Below, piece after piece: positions 42,393 through 51,178 of a DNA stretch of 64,000 bases. The notes beneath the pieces are model-generated. The model made no database searches. It was not told the origin of the DNA and worked only from the letters and a program-made list of their open reading frames with translations. This DNA comes from an uncultured Spirochaetales bacterium (GTDB taxonomy: Bacteria; Spirochaetota; Spirochaetia; Sphaerochaetales; Sphaerochaetaceae). A program made the translations under genes and the position numbers. Where the stretch lies: contig CASEKE010000035.1 in assembly GCA_949288415.1 (NCBI GenBank), forward strand, positions 1 to 64,000, written 5' to 3'. Numbering within the stretch: position 1 is the first letter of the stretch; each line of letters starts with the position of its first letter.

Positions 42393-44603
42393 ATGCAAAA
42401 ACGTATCCTTGCCATTTTCGTGGCGTTTCTGGTGCTTCCTTCGGTGCTTCTTGCCGCCGACCGTCCCACTTTCGCAGTCGTTCTTTCCGGAGGTGGGGCA
42501 AGGGGACTTGCACACATTTCCGTCCTTGAGGAGCTTGAGAGGAGGGGAATCGTTCCGGATTACGTCGTAGGAACCAGCATGGGCGCGCTCGTGGGAGCTT
42601 TCTATGCCGCGGGATACGCTCCGAGCGAGATAAGAGAGATAGTCATGCAGGCCGATCTCATGGATATCTTCCTCCATGTCCATTCAAGAAGTTCCGGTCT
42701 GACGCTGAGGACCATGGAGGATCCGTATCTTGCCAACATCGCCACGATCGATTTCTCCGAGAGCGAATTCGGTTCCGCGAACGGGATAATCGACGATCAG
42801 TACGTTGCTGCGTTTCTCCGGTCCAATCTTTCAAAGGTTCTCGACATAGACGACTTTGACGATCTTCCGATACCTTTCCGCTGTATAGGTACCGATCTTG
42901 TGACGGGGAAGGAACTGGTTTTCGGAGACGGGTCGATCTACGATGCGATCCGAGGCTCGATGTCTCTTCCTGTGATATTCCGTCCTGCGAGGACTTCCGA
43001 CGGAAAATACGTGATAGACGGAGGGATGATGAACAATCTCCCGTGCGATGTAGCACGCGACTTGGGCGCAGACATCGTGCTGGCTGTCGATGTGAACAAT
43101 GCCATGGGAAGAAGGGAAAGTCTCGACGATGCCACGCTCGAGACGCTTACTGGGGCATCGTTCCAGTTTCTGGATCTGATCACGCAGGTCAATTCGCAGG
43201 AGAACTACGATGAAGCAGACTGGGTGCTTATTCCGGCGGTCGACAATATCAGCACAATGGCTTTCAACGAGCGCGAGGAGATCATGAGCATCGGGGACGA
43301 GTGCGTCATGGAGAACATGGACGTGTTCGACGAGATCGAAAAAAGACTGAGCGGACGGAGTTACGAGTCCCATGTCGACTATTCCGATCTTCCTGACATC
43401 GTGTTCAAAGGATTCATATATCCCGGTCTGGAGAAGTACAAGCCTTATTTCGATTTCTTCACCGGCGCTGTAGCAGACAAGGATACAATCGAGCTCTTCG
43501 AGCGGACGATAGAGTATATCAAAGAGCATGAGAGACTCAAGAACATTTACTATAACATATACGATGGAATCGTGTACGTAGTAGGGGAACCTTATCAGTC
43601 GCTTTCGTCGAGCGTTTCCCTCGGATTCAACGGCAGCGTCAATTTCATCTTCAATTCCCTCGGCAAGGACATTTCGTTCTCGTTCAATCCGAAACTTGAC
43701 GTTTTCTTCAACTTCAAAGCCGGCAAGAGCGGTACGATTCTTGTCGGTGTCGAGGCTGAGAAGCTTGTCCGTGTGTTCTCTACATATTTCCTCCCGATCG
43801 TAAACACATTCGACTACTATGCCCATGTTTCATTCGGCGTCGGAGAGCTTTCGATGCTCAGCATGCAGAACCGTGTCGCGTCAGTCGATACGGACGACTT
43901 CAGGCTGAGGCTCGAGACAGGTCTTTCATACAGGCTCAATGGAGACTGGCGGTTTGCCATGGCCTTCAAGCTTGATTATTCGCATCTTGCGGCAATCGCC
44001 AATCCGATCGATGACGTCCAGCACGAGGTTCAGCCGGCAATCGATTACATCGCTCCGACGTTCGAGTTCACGGCCAGCTGTTCCGATTATATCGGCAACA
44101 CGCTCTATGATACGGGGTTCGAAGGTGATTTGAAATTCGAGATCATGGCAAGGAGCCCCCTTGTATATGGGATCGAGTTCGGGGTCGACAGCATCCTTCC
44201 TTCGCTGATTCCGAATTCCAGGTTCCTTTTGTCTGCGGAAGCCGAGACTCATAGGGGATCGGGTGATTATCTCTGGTTCGGCGATTTCTACAGGATAGGA
44301 AATACAGGCCTCATCACGAGGGACTATCTGGAGGTCGAGTGCGGAGGCCGCGTGATATTCACCGACAGGGTGTTCCTGGACGTCGCGTTCTATGTTGAGG
44401 GGCTGGAGAAGAACCCCGACGAATATTACAACAGGACGTGGATCATGGACAGCGTCGTCTCCTACATCCCGTTCTCCGCGGTGAACGACGTGCTTTTCGG
44501 GTGCCGCCTCGGTGTCGGGTTCATGACGTCGTTCGGCAACATAGTTCTCGATTTCAAGGCCAACCACAACGGCCAGCTGTTTCTGGGACTGAGCTTCAAA
44601 TGA
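42393..44603 (+). CDS. Patatin-like phospholipase with C-terminal beta-barrel (type Vd autotransporter-like)
   Basis: 736 residues with a signal peptide (RILAIFVAFLVLPSVLLAA). Patatin domain, residues about 25-310: oxyanion GGGARG (33-38), nucleophile Ser62 in GTSMG, and catalytic Asp near 209 in VIDGGMMNN. A short POTRA-like linker (DIVFKGFIYPGLEKYKPYF) follows, then about 350 residues of alternating beta strands ending in LFLGLSFK, with the terminal aromatic residue typical of Omp85-like barrels. This is the PlpD (type Vd) layout, in which a lipase is placed at the cell surface through its own barrel. Acyl-lipid hydrolysis is inferred from the intact Ser-Asp dyad. Confidence 0.88.
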   Translation: MQKRILAIFVAFLVLPSVLLAADRPTFAVVLSGGGARGLAHISVLEELERRGIVPDYVVGTSMGALVGAFYAAGYAPSEIREIVMQADLMDIFLHVHSRSSGLTLRTMEDPYLANIATIDFSESEFGSANGIIDDQYVAAFLRSNLSKVLDIDDFDDLPIPFRCIGTDLVTGKELVFGDGSIYDAIRGSMSLPVIFRPARTSDGKYVIDGGMMNNLPCDVARDLGADIVLAVDVNNAMGRRESLDDATLETLTGASFQFLDLITQVNSQENYDEADWVLIPAVDNISTMAFNEREEIMSIGDECVMENMDVFDEIEKRLSGRSYESHVDYSDLPDIVFKGFIYPGLEKYKPYFDFFTGAVADKDTIELFERTIEYIKEHERLKNIYYNIYDGIVYVVGEPYQSLSSSVSLGFNGSVNFIFNSLGKDISFSFNPKLDVFFNFKAGKSGTILVGVEAEKLVRVFSTYFLPIVNTFDYYAHVSFGVGELSMLSMQNRVASVDTDDFRLRLETGLSYRLNGDWRFAMAFKLDYSHLAAIANPIDDVQHEVQPAIDYIAPTFEFTASCSDYIGNTLYDTGFEGDLKFEIMARSPLVYGIEFGVDSILPSLIPNSRFLLSAEAETHRGSGDYLWFGDFYRIGNTGLITRDYLEVECGGRVIFTDRVFLDVAFYVEGLEKNPDEYYNRTWIMDSVVSYIPFSAVNDVLFGCRLGVGFMTSFGNIVLDFKANHNGQLFLGLSFK

Positions 44604-45577
44604 GGTGGAGAACGTATTCCGAGTATCTGAAAAGTCGGTATGGGGCATCCGTGTTCAGGATCGGCGTCGATGCAGGATTCTCTTGTCCGAACCGCGATGC
44701 GACCCGGCATGGCGGATGTGCATTCTGCGACGGTACAGGTTCCGTCGCGGTCTACCAAAGGCGAAGCGAGAGCGGATTCACCCACAGCAGCGCGTTCGAT
44801 GCCGATGTCGCATCCACTGTCATCTCACGGTGTGCTTCAATAGCCGACCAGATTGCCAAAGGAAGGGAATTCCTTGCCAGAAGGTATGGCGCAGAAATGT
44901 TCAGTCTATACTTCCAGTCGTTCACCAATACATATGACTCGGTCGAAAATCTCCGCAGGATATATGATTCCGCGCTGGAACTCGGAGATTTCAGGGAGTT
45001 CATTGTCTCCACGCGGCCGGACCAGATCGACGATGGGAAGGCCGAGCTGCTTGCTTCCTACAGAGATCGGGGACTGGATGTCTGGGTGGAGCTTGGCCTT
45101 CAGAGCGCGAACGACAGGACTTTGGAGCGCATAGGACGCGGCCACGACAGGAAAAGCTATCTCGATGCTGCCGAAATCGTCTCCCGCCATGGACTGCTGT
45201 TGTCCACGCACGTGATCATCGGCCTGCCCGGAGAGGGAAGGCCGGATTACGAGTACACGGCAGAGACGGTGAACGAGGCCCGGTCGGATGCGATCAAGAT
45301 ACATAACCTCCATATCGCCGGAGGGACGAGATTGGCCGACGAGTACAGCCTGGGAGCCGTCCGGGTCATGGAAGCCGACGAATATGTTGAGGAGCTTGAA
45401 AACTTCATACGGCACCTCAGGCCGGATATGATCATACAGAGGCTTGTCAGCGAGACTCCTATGCATCGTCTCGTCGCACCTAGGGATTTTCCCGACAAGA
45501 ACAGAATCATAAAGATGCTCGAGGCGAGGATGGAGAAAGACGATGCCTGGGAGGGGGATCTGTACAGTGAAGCTTGA
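44600..45577 (+). CDS. Radical SAM protein, YhcC/TIGR01212 family
   Basis: 325 residues. Radical SAM enzyme with an atypical cluster motif: Cys29, Cys40 and Cys43 in SCPNRDATRHGGCAFC. The family-specific ELGLQSAND, VIIGLPGEG and KIHNLHIAGGT segments follow. The reaction catalysed by YhcC proteins is not established. ATG overlaps the patatin stop by 4 bp. The 3' end overlaps the fumarase alpha gene by 8 bp. Confidence 0.92.
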   Translation: MRWRTYSEYLKSRYGASVFRIGVDAGFSCPNRDATRHGGCAFCDGTGSVAVYQRRSESGFTHSSAFDADVASTVISRCASIADQIAKGREFLARRYGAEMFSLYFQSFTNTYDSVENLRRIYDSALELGDFREFIVSTRPDQIDDGKAELLASYRDRGLDVWVELGLQSANDRTLERIGRGHDRKSYLDAAEIVSRHGLLLSTHVIIGLPGEGRPDYEYTAETVNEARSDAIKIHNLHIAGGTRLADEYSLGAVRVMEADEYVEELENFIRHLRPDMIIQRLVSETPMHRLVAPRDFPDKNRIIKMLEARMEKDDAWEGDLYSEA

Positions 45578-46409
45578 AGATATGATCGCAGATGCGCTCT
45601 GCAGCGCGATAAGAGTGCTCGATCCCGAGGTCGAGAGAGCCATAGTCAAGGCCGCCTCGGAAGAGAAGGATGGAAAGGCCGCTATGGTGTTCGATGCAAT
45701 CGTGAAGAACATAGCCATAGCCAAGGAGTCCGGGTTGCCGCTCTGTCAGGATACGGGAATGTTCTGGTGCCTCGTCGAAATCGGCCGGTCCGCCAGATGC
45801 GACATGAAGTCGCTCGATCGCGCCATCCTCGACGGAATGCGAAAGGCCCAGAAAAAAGGATTTTACAGGAAAAGCGTCGTGGAAGATCCTGTGTTCGAAA
45901 GGCGCAATACCGGTTGCAATCTTCCGGGCGTGGTGAATTACCGCATGGTATCCGGGCGCAACATAGACATATACTTCCTCCTGAAAGGGTTCGGAAGCGA
46001 GAACTGCAGTTCCGTCCGGATGCTGAATCCCACATCCGGCAGGCAAGGCGTGATCGATGCCGTTCTGGATATGGTAAAGGATGCGGGCGGGAAACCATGC
46101 CCTCCGATGTTTCTCGGTATAGGGATCGGCGGTACGCTCGACAGGGCCGCCCTTCTCAGCAAGAAGGCGCTTGTTTCCCCCTCCGGCAAGAAGGAATACA
46201 GAATGCTTTCCAAGGAGATTCTGACCGCAGTCAACGAACTTGGAATAGGAGCCGGGGGCCTTGGAGGCTCGCATACCGCGCTCTATGCAGGCATAGCGGA
46301 GGAGCCTACTCACATTGCAGGTCTTCCTGTGGCGCTCACGGTGAACTGCTGGGCGGACAGAAAGGTCCATATTGTCGTCGAAGGAGGTTTCGATGAGAAG
46401 GATTCTTGA
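45570..46409 (+). CDS. Class I fumarate hydratase, alpha subunit
   Basis: 279 residues. N-terminal half of two-subunit iron-sulfur fumarase (or L-tartrate dehydratase). [4Fe-4S] cysteines: Cys60 in LCQDTGMF, Cys near 147 in ENCSSVRM, and Cys near 260 in VNCWADRK. GIGIGGTLDRAALLSKKAL and GLGGSHTAL are family blocks. Start is GTG, following GGGAGGGGGA; it overlaps the radical SAM gene. With the beta subunit it interconverts fumarate and malate. Specificity between fumarate and tartrate cannot be settled from sequence alone. Confidence 0.9.
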   Translation, partial: KLEDMIADALCSAIRVLDPEVERAIVKAASEEKDGKAAMVFDAIVKNIAIAKESGLPLCQDTGMFWCLVEIGRSARCDMKSLDRAILDGMRKAQKKGFYRKSVVEDPVFERRNTGCNLPGVVNYRMVSGRNIDIYFLLKGFGSENCSSVRMLNPTSGRQGVIDAVLDMVKDAGGKPCPPMFLGIGIGGTLDRAALLSKKALVSPSGKKEYRMLSKEILTAVNELGIGAGGLGGSHTALYAGIAEEPTHIAGLPVALTVNCWADRKVHIVVEGGFDEKDS

Positions 46410-46905
46410 GCTTCCATATGATGCAGCGAAGCTTCACGAGATAGAGAAGTGGGATGAAGTGATACTTTCCGGGTCTCTTTACGTAGGAAGGGATCAGGTA
46501 CACAAGCAGCTTTGCCGGATGCTTTCGGAAGGGATCGAGTCTCCGTTCCCGTTCAAGGGAAACGGGATATACTACATGGGGCCGAGTCCGGCTCCCGAAG
46601 GCCATGTCATCGGGGCGGCGGGACCGACCACAAGCAAGCGTATGGATCCGTTTTCCCCGAGCCTCATTGCTGCAGGACTTCTTCTGATGGTGGGAAAGGG
46701 ACCGCGTGGCAGGGAGGTCGAAGAGGCTGTGCTCAAGTACGGCGGAGTCTATCTGCAGGCATTTGGCGGATGCGGTGCGCTATATGCGTCCGCGATAAAA
46801 AGCGTGGAGACCGTCGCTTTTCCCGAGCTTGGACCCGAGGCTCTGCTGAAACTGGAAGTGCACGATTTCCCGACGATCTGCATACTGTCGTCCACGGGAA
46901 GATGA
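46393..46905 (+). CDS. Class I fumarate hydratase, beta subunit
   Basis: 170 residues. C-terminal half of the class I fumarase/tartrate dehydratase. Blocks GNGIYYMGPSPAPEGHVIGAAGPTTSKRMD, LLLMVGKGPRG and FGGCGALYA are diagnostic. The ATG follows AAGGAGG and overlaps the alpha gene by 17 bp. It ends the operon that begins at def. No plus-strand terminator with a T tract follows; the hairpin after the stop has its T tract on the minus strand. Confidence 0.92.
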   Translation: MRRILELPYDAAKLHEIEKWDEVILSGSLYVGRDQVHKQLCRMLSEGIESPFPFKGNGIYYMGPSPAPEGHVIGAAGPTTSKRMDPFSPSLIAAGLLLMVGKGPRGREVEEAVLKYGGVYLQAFGGCGALYASAIKSVETVAFPELGPEALLKLEVHDFPTICILSSTGR

Positions 46906-46930
46906 AAAATGCCGGAGGAATGCTCCGGCA
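46905..46930 (-). terminator. Minus-strand intrinsic terminator
   Basis: On the minus strand TGCCGGAG pairs with CTCCGGCA around CATTC and is followed by five T (complement of 46905-46909). It has no T tract on the plus strand, so it is oriented leftward, and the only minus-strand promoter nearby is the one at 46983-47011. Confidence 0.75.
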
Positions 46931-46976
46931 AACGGCAAATTCGAGATTCAAATTGAGGTTTCCAATCTGATCCTGA
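46905..46976 (-). ncRNA. Candidate small RNA of about 72 nt
   Basis: A minus-strand unit with a near-consensus promoter (46983-47011), a predicted start near 46976, no plausible coding frame, and an intrinsic terminator at 46905-46930. The RNA would be about 72 nt, with a single-stranded 5' part of about 45 nt and a terminator hairpin, the layout of many trans-acting sRNAs. Its last bases touch the end of the fumarase beta gene on the opposite strand. No known RNA family is recognised. Confidence 0.55.
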
Positions 46977-46982
46977 TTAAGG

Positions 46983-47011
46983 ATTTTACAGGATATGGCC
47001 GTTCTTGTCAA
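46983..47011 (-). promoter_or_regulatory. Promoter of the candidate small RNA
   Basis: Consensus -35 TTGACA (complement of 47006-47011) and -10 TAAAAT (complement of 46983-46988) separated by exactly 17 bp on the minus strand. No minus-strand open reading frame starts downstream. Confidence 0.65.
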
Positions 47012-47080
47012 AATTCATGGCTCTTTTCTTTGACTCAACCTTCCTTGTATGGTACTTTGCTTATTAAGAGGATTTTCACG

Positions 47081-47863
47081 TTGACGAGAAAGGTTCCGGT
47101 GTTGCTGCTGTATCTGTTTCTTTTGCTCTCATGCTCGCAGAAGTCTTCGGCAATTGTGGGTGGGGATCTCGTAGCGCCGTATGGCGGAAGCCAGGACGAG
47201 GCAACACAGGAGAGCGTGGATAAGTTCTTCTCTTCGATAGACGAACTCGAGGCGCCTGTTGAACTGGAGGACAAGTTCAGCTATGCCTATGGCAACCTTT
47301 TCGCGTCCAGTCTTGCACAGAACGGGGCTGACATAGATCTTGAGTACTTCGTGCGAGGCGTGCTCGATTATTACGGTACTTCGTATTTCTCGGAGGCTGA
47401 ACTCCAGCAGATATTCAGCGACTATCAGACAGCGCAACTGAATGCGGCAGAGGCACGCTACGAGGCCAAGAAGGCTGCCAACCTTGCCGCCGCAGAGGAT
47501 TTTCTGCGGGTGAACGCTACACGAAGCTACGTGAATACAACGAAATCCGGCCTGCAGTACGAAATCGTCAAGAAAGGATCCGGATCGGTTCCGTCGATCG
47601 ACGATTCGGTTCTGGTGGACTATTCGATAACGCTCCTGAACGGTGTTGTCGCCGACAGCTCGTACGACAGGGGAGAACCTGTCGTACTGGAGATTTCCAA
47701 GATGATGAAAGGTGTGAAGGAGGGCCTCATGCTGATGCCGGTGGGGGCGAAATACCGATTCTGGATCCATCCGTCGCTTGCATATGGGGAGAACGGAATA
47801 AGCATAATAGGTCCGAACGAGCTGATAATCTTCGAAGTGGAGCTATACGAGATCGAGCAGTAG
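47081..47863 (+). CDS. FKBP-type peptidyl-prolyl isomerase lipoprotein (FkpA/Mip-like)
   Basis: 260 residues. Start is TTG, 9 nt after AAGAGG, giving a lipoprotein signal with lipobox LLSC. Residues 50-140 are the helical dimerisation and spacer region (FSYAYGNLFASSL, YFVRGVLDYYG). Residues about 150-260 are the FKBP domain (GLQYEIVKKGSGSVPSIDDSVLVDYS, VKEGLMLMPVGAKYRFWIHPSLAYG, LIIFEVELYEI). It catalyses proline isomerisation and chaperones folding in the periplasm. The 3' end overlaps the convergent YjjG-like gene by 21 bp. Confidence 0.92.
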   Translation: MTRKVPVLLLYLFLLLSCSQKSSAIVGGDLVAPYGGSQDEATQESVDKFFSSIDELEAPVELEDKFSYAYGNLFASSLAQNGADIDLEYFVRGVLDYYGTSYFSEAELQQIFSDYQTAQLNAAEARYEAKKAANLAAAEDFLRVNATRSYVNTTKSGLQYEIVKKGSGSVPSIDDSVLVDYSITLLNGVVADSSYDRGEPVVLEISKMMKGVKEGLMLMPVGAKYRFWIHPSLAYGENGISIIGPNELIIFEVELYEIEQ

Positions 47864-48556
47864 CTTCTCGAGTTCGTCGTACGACGACACAGAGTAGTTC
47901 GCCATGTCGGATTTCTTTCCTTCGAAGTTTATGTATATGCTTCTGATTCCGGCATTGATTGCACCCTGGATGTCGCTCTTTTCGGTATCGCCTATGACGA
48001 TCGAATCCTCTTTCTCTATTGCCGCCTGCTCCAATACCTGATCGAAGAATGCCTTGTCCGGTTTCTGCGTACCCATCTCGCCGGATATGAAGATCTTTTC
48101 GTAGTATCCGTATGTGTCGGAGGTCCTCAACCTTCCGTGCTGTGTCTTCGGAATCCCGTTCGTGATTATGTATGCCTTGAACAGATCCTTTCTCGAGGCC
48201 ATCCAATCCAGGAATTCCTTTGCCCCGGGAAGAAGGATCCCATTCCTGCTCAGATGTTCCACGTACATTTCTCCGGCTTCCTTCCCGTCGGCCTTTATTC
48301 CTGTCCTGTCGAACAGCATCTGGAAACGTCTGTCGTTGATTGCGTCTTGGGAGATGTTTCCCTTTTCGTATTCGTCCCAGAGATAGTGGTTGCCTTCCTG
48401 GTACAGTTCGTAGGTCTTTCTGTCGTTCTCGAGTCCGTAGGTGTTAAGGACTAATGTGAGGGCGATCTTTTCGGTCGCCTTGAAATCGTATAGGGTTCCA
48501 TCCAGGTCGAATAATAGATTGAGCATACCCTGATGGTAACAGAAAGCAGGAATCAT
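47843..48556 (-). CDS. HAD-family pyrimidine 5'-nucleotidase, YjjG-like
   Basis: 237 residues from the first ATG, 227 from ATG 48526. HAD hydrolase with motif I FDLDGTLYDF, motif II ITNG, motif III Lys in GTQKPDKAFF, and motif IV VIGDTEKSDIQGA. The YjjG group dephosphorylates (non-canonical) pyrimidine nucleotides and helps clear damaged precursors. A good ribosome site (GAAGG) serves ATG 48556, which overlaps the AraC stop as ATGA; ATG 48526 fits the family N-terminus better but has almost no ribosome site. The real start is unresolved. Confidence 0.88.
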   Translation of the reverse strand: MIPAFCYHQGMLNLLFDLDGTLYDFKATEKIALTLVLNTYGLENDRKTYELYQEGNHYLWDEYEKGNISQDAINDRRFQMLFDRTGIKADGKEAGEMYVEHLSRNGILLPGAKEFLDWMASRKDLFKAYIITNGIPKTQHGRLRTSDTYGYYEKIFISGEMGTQKPDKAFFDQVLEQAAIEKEDSIVIGDTEKSDIQGAINAGIRSIYINFEGKKSDMANYSVSSYDELEKLLLDLV

Positions 48557-49392
48557 TCAAATACCTTCCCGCGTCTCCTGTATTCCAAAGGTGTCAGTCC
48601 GGTTCTTTTTCTGAACTTGCTGGAAAACGAGCTTTCTGAAAATCCGGTCTGGAAGGCGATCCTTGCCACAGGAAGATCGCTTTCCGCAAGAAGCCTCTTG
48701 GCCGTGTCGAATCTCCTTTCAAGGATGTATGCATGTACCGACATCCTTTCCTCCTTGACGAAAAGGCGCTCCAGCTGGCTCTTGCTTATCGATGCCTGCT
48801 TTGCGATTTCTTCCAGCTTTGGTCTGTCCGCCAAGGAGAGCATTATGTATTCCTCCGCTTTCCTGACCCTTATGTCCCGGTCTGTCGAGTGTCGGGGCGC
48901 ATTCCTCTCCAGTGCCTTCATCAGGAACGAGTAGAGCATAGACGACTGCCTTTCCTTTTTTATGGCTGCTTCTCCTTCATGGGTAGCCAGAATGGCCTGG
49001 CAGAGGTTCTTCGCATCTTCCCATACGTCGGAAAGCACCATTCCAGCTCCACCGTCGGTGATCGATCGCGTCAGCTTCGATACATCCGGACCCTTGAAAT
49101 GCATCCAGAGAAAGCTGGAAGGAACCGGAGTGTCGTAGCTGTGTCCGGCGCTGCAGTCGAACAGTGCACAGCATCCTTTTTCAAGAACTGCGCCTCCTCC
49201 TTCCGTGCGTATGTTCATCCGTCCGCTTTCCATGGCGACGAGGAGGATGGAATCGGCTCCGCTGCGTTCCACTCTGTAGCATGATGTTGTGTTGAAAAGT
49301 CCCAGTGACACGACCCTGTAGATGCAATTCTCGCTGTCGGTCTCGAGATACATCCTCGACCCCTTCTCGAATTGGCGCCCTTCCGCAATCAT
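48553..49392 (-). CDS. AraC-family transcriptional regulator next to GH2
   Basis: 279 residues. N-terminal cupin sensor (residues about 1-165) and C-terminal double helix-turn-helix: PKLEEIAKQASISKSQLERLF, then LPVARIAFQTGFSESSFSSKF and the terminal TGLTPLEYRRR. Divergent from the GH2 glycosidase across 100 bp, so it probably activates that gene in response to its sugar. Coupled to the YjjG-like gene by ATGA overlap. The intergenic region holds a small perfect palindrome CGACATTGTCG. Confidence 0.88.
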   Translation of the reverse strand: MIAEGRQFEKGSRMYLETDSENCIYRVVSLGLFNTTSCYRVERSGADSILLVAMESGRMNIRTEGGGAVLEKGCCALFDCSAGHSYDTPVPSSFLWMHFKGPDVSKLTRSITDGGAGMVLSDVWEDAKNLCQAILATHEGEAAIKKERQSSMLYSFLMKALERNAPRHSTDRDIRVRKAEEYIMLSLADRPKLEEIAKQASISKSQLERLFVKEERMSVHAYILERRFDTAKRLLAESDLPVARIAFQTGFSESSFSSKFRKRTGLTPLEYRRRGKVFE

Positions 49393-49492
49393 GAATGTCT
49401 CCTTAATTTGCGTCGAAAATCATATTTCTTGATTTGATTATACGACATTGTCGACTTATGGTGCGCTAGAATGGATGCACAAGGAGAAAACA

Positions 49493-51121
49493 ATGGAGAG
49501 AAGACTTGTATCCTGGCGCTTTACAACGGAGGACCTCGTAAAAAGAAACGACCTCGAGGCGATTGCAACCGCGATGGAGAATGTGACTGTGCCTCATACC
49601 TGGTCCGTGACGGAGAAATATGAGAACTACATGGGAAAGGGATGGTATTCCACGGTATTTTCTCTGGACGAAATTTCCGATGTCGTGAGGATAGAGTTCG
49701 ATGCGGTCTATCGCGATGCGTACGTGTATCTGAACGGAAAGATGGCAGGCAGCCATATCTCCAGCGGATATACACCGTTTTCAGTCGACATATCCGGCCT
49801 GGTCCGGAGGGGAGACAACACACTGACGGTTTGCGTCGACAACAGTTTCAGCGAGAATGCTCTGCCATATCTGAACCACTTCGACTGGGCTTGCGACGGG
49901 GGCATTATACGGAATGTGCGTCTCATCGAGAAGAGAGCCTGCGACATAAAGGAGTGTCGCGTGCGTACGTTCGACTACGATTTCCTGTCGTCCTCCGCGA
50001 GCCTCGAGATAAGGCTTTCGCTCGAGAAGGCCGAAAGCGGTGTCGATGCGGTACCATACAGCCTTGTCGATTCTGACGGGAAGCTCGTGGTCTCAGGCGT
50101 CATCCATGTCTCTGCCGATGGCACCGGAGTCTCATCCGTGAGACTTTCCGGGCTTGCGCTATGGAGTCCGGAGAACCCTGTGCTCTATACGCTCACAATG
50201 GAATGCGAAGGATGCTCGAAGAAGACCTCTGTCGGATTCAGGGAACTCGTGGTGAGGGGAAACAGGTTCGTGTTCAACGGAAAAGAGAGAATTCTACGCG
50301 GGGTGGAGTGGATGCCCGGTGACAATCCCGGATGCGGAATGGCCGAGGACGATGCCTCCATGGAAAGGCATCTTGAGATGCTCAAGGACCTGGGTGTGGA
50401 ATTCACGCGTTTCCATTGGCAGCAGGACGATAGGGTATTCGATTGGTGCGACAGGCACGGAATCATGGTCCAGGAGGAGATTCCGTTATGGGGAAGTCCG
50501 AAGAGCGTAGACGATGCGACGGCTGCCATTGCCGAACTGCAGGCAAAGGAGATGATATCGGCCCATTTCAATCATCCTTCGATCGTGTCCTGGGGAGTCG
50601 GAAACGAACTTGACGGAAGCAGTCTGGAAACTCTATGCTATGTTTCCGTGATGTACGGGATGATCAAGGCGACGGATCCCGGAAGACTGTGTTCGTACGT
50701 CTCCAACACGATCCACAGGGAAAGCGTGATCGACGCTGCGATGCTTGGCGACTTTGCTACCTGGAACGAGTACATGGGGCTCTGGTATCCGGATATGACA
50801 GACCATCGTAAGGGACTGATGGACGTGCTGGAGAAGTGCAAGGGGATGCCGCTCGTCGTGACGGAGGTCGGCCTTTGCGAACCTGCATTCCCCGGCGGGG
50901 ATGAAGAAAGGTGCCGACTGTACGAGGAAAGGGAGGCCCTCTACAGGGATTGCGGCCTTGCGGGATGGATATACTTTTCTCTGAACGACTACAGGACGCA
51001 TATGGGCGAGGCCGGAAAAGGGCGATTTTGTATGCGCATCCATGGGTCCGTGACCGTGGACGGGGTAAAAAAACCGAGCTACGATGTTCTTCGAAGACTG
51101 CTTCATGGGAATATCGAATAA
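49493..51121 (+). CDS. Glycoside hydrolase family 2 enzyme
   Basis: 542 residues with the GH2 order: N-terminal jelly-roll sugar-binding domain (RDAYVYLNGKMAGSHISSGYTPFSVDI), immunoglobulin-like domain, and TIM barrel from about residue 255. Acid/base Glu near 370 in GVGNELDG; nucleophile Glu near 457 in VVTEVGL. It lacks the C-terminal domains of LacZ, so it is closer in size to beta-glucuronidases and small beta-galactosidases; the substrate cannot be fixed. No signal peptide, hence cytoplasmic. ATG is 7 nt after AAGGAG. Confidence 0.88.
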   Translation: MERRLVSWRFTTEDLVKRNDLEAIATAMENVTVPHTWSVTEKYENYMGKGWYSTVFSLDEISDVVRIEFDAVYRDAYVYLNGKMAGSHISSGYTPFSVDISGLVRRGDNTLTVCVDNSFSENALPYLNHFDWACDGGIIRNVRLIEKRACDIKECRVRTFDYDFLSSSASLEIRLSLEKAESGVDAVPYSLVDSDGKLVVSGVIHVSADGTGVSSVRLSGLALWSPENPVLYTLTMECEGCSKKTSVGFRELVVRGNRFVFNGKERILRGVEWMPGDNPGCGMAEDDASMERHLEMLKDLGVEFTRFHWQQDDRVFDWCDRHGIMVQEEIPLWGSPKSVDDATAAIAELQAKEMISAHFNHPSIVSWGVGNELDGSSLETLCYVSVMYGMIKATDPGRLCSYVSNTIHRESVIDAAMLGDFATWNEYMGLWYPDMTDHRKGLMDVLEKCKGMPLVVTEVGLCEPAFPGGDEERCRLYEEREALYRDCGLAGWIYFSLNDYRTHMGEAGKGRFCMRIHGSVTVDGVKKPSYDVLRRLLHGNIE

Positions 51122-51131
51122 TATCATGTTG

Positions 51132-51160
51132 CCCCGGTTTGCTTTCGGGGTTATCCTTTC
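51132..51160 (+). terminator. Possible weak terminator after GH2
   Basis: Five-bp stem CCCCG (51132-51136) and CGGGG (51146-51150) with a 9-nt loop, followed by TTATCCTTTC. The stem is short and the T tract interrupted. Confidence 0.35.
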
Positions 51161-51178
51161 ATTGTGGAGGATTGTGAT

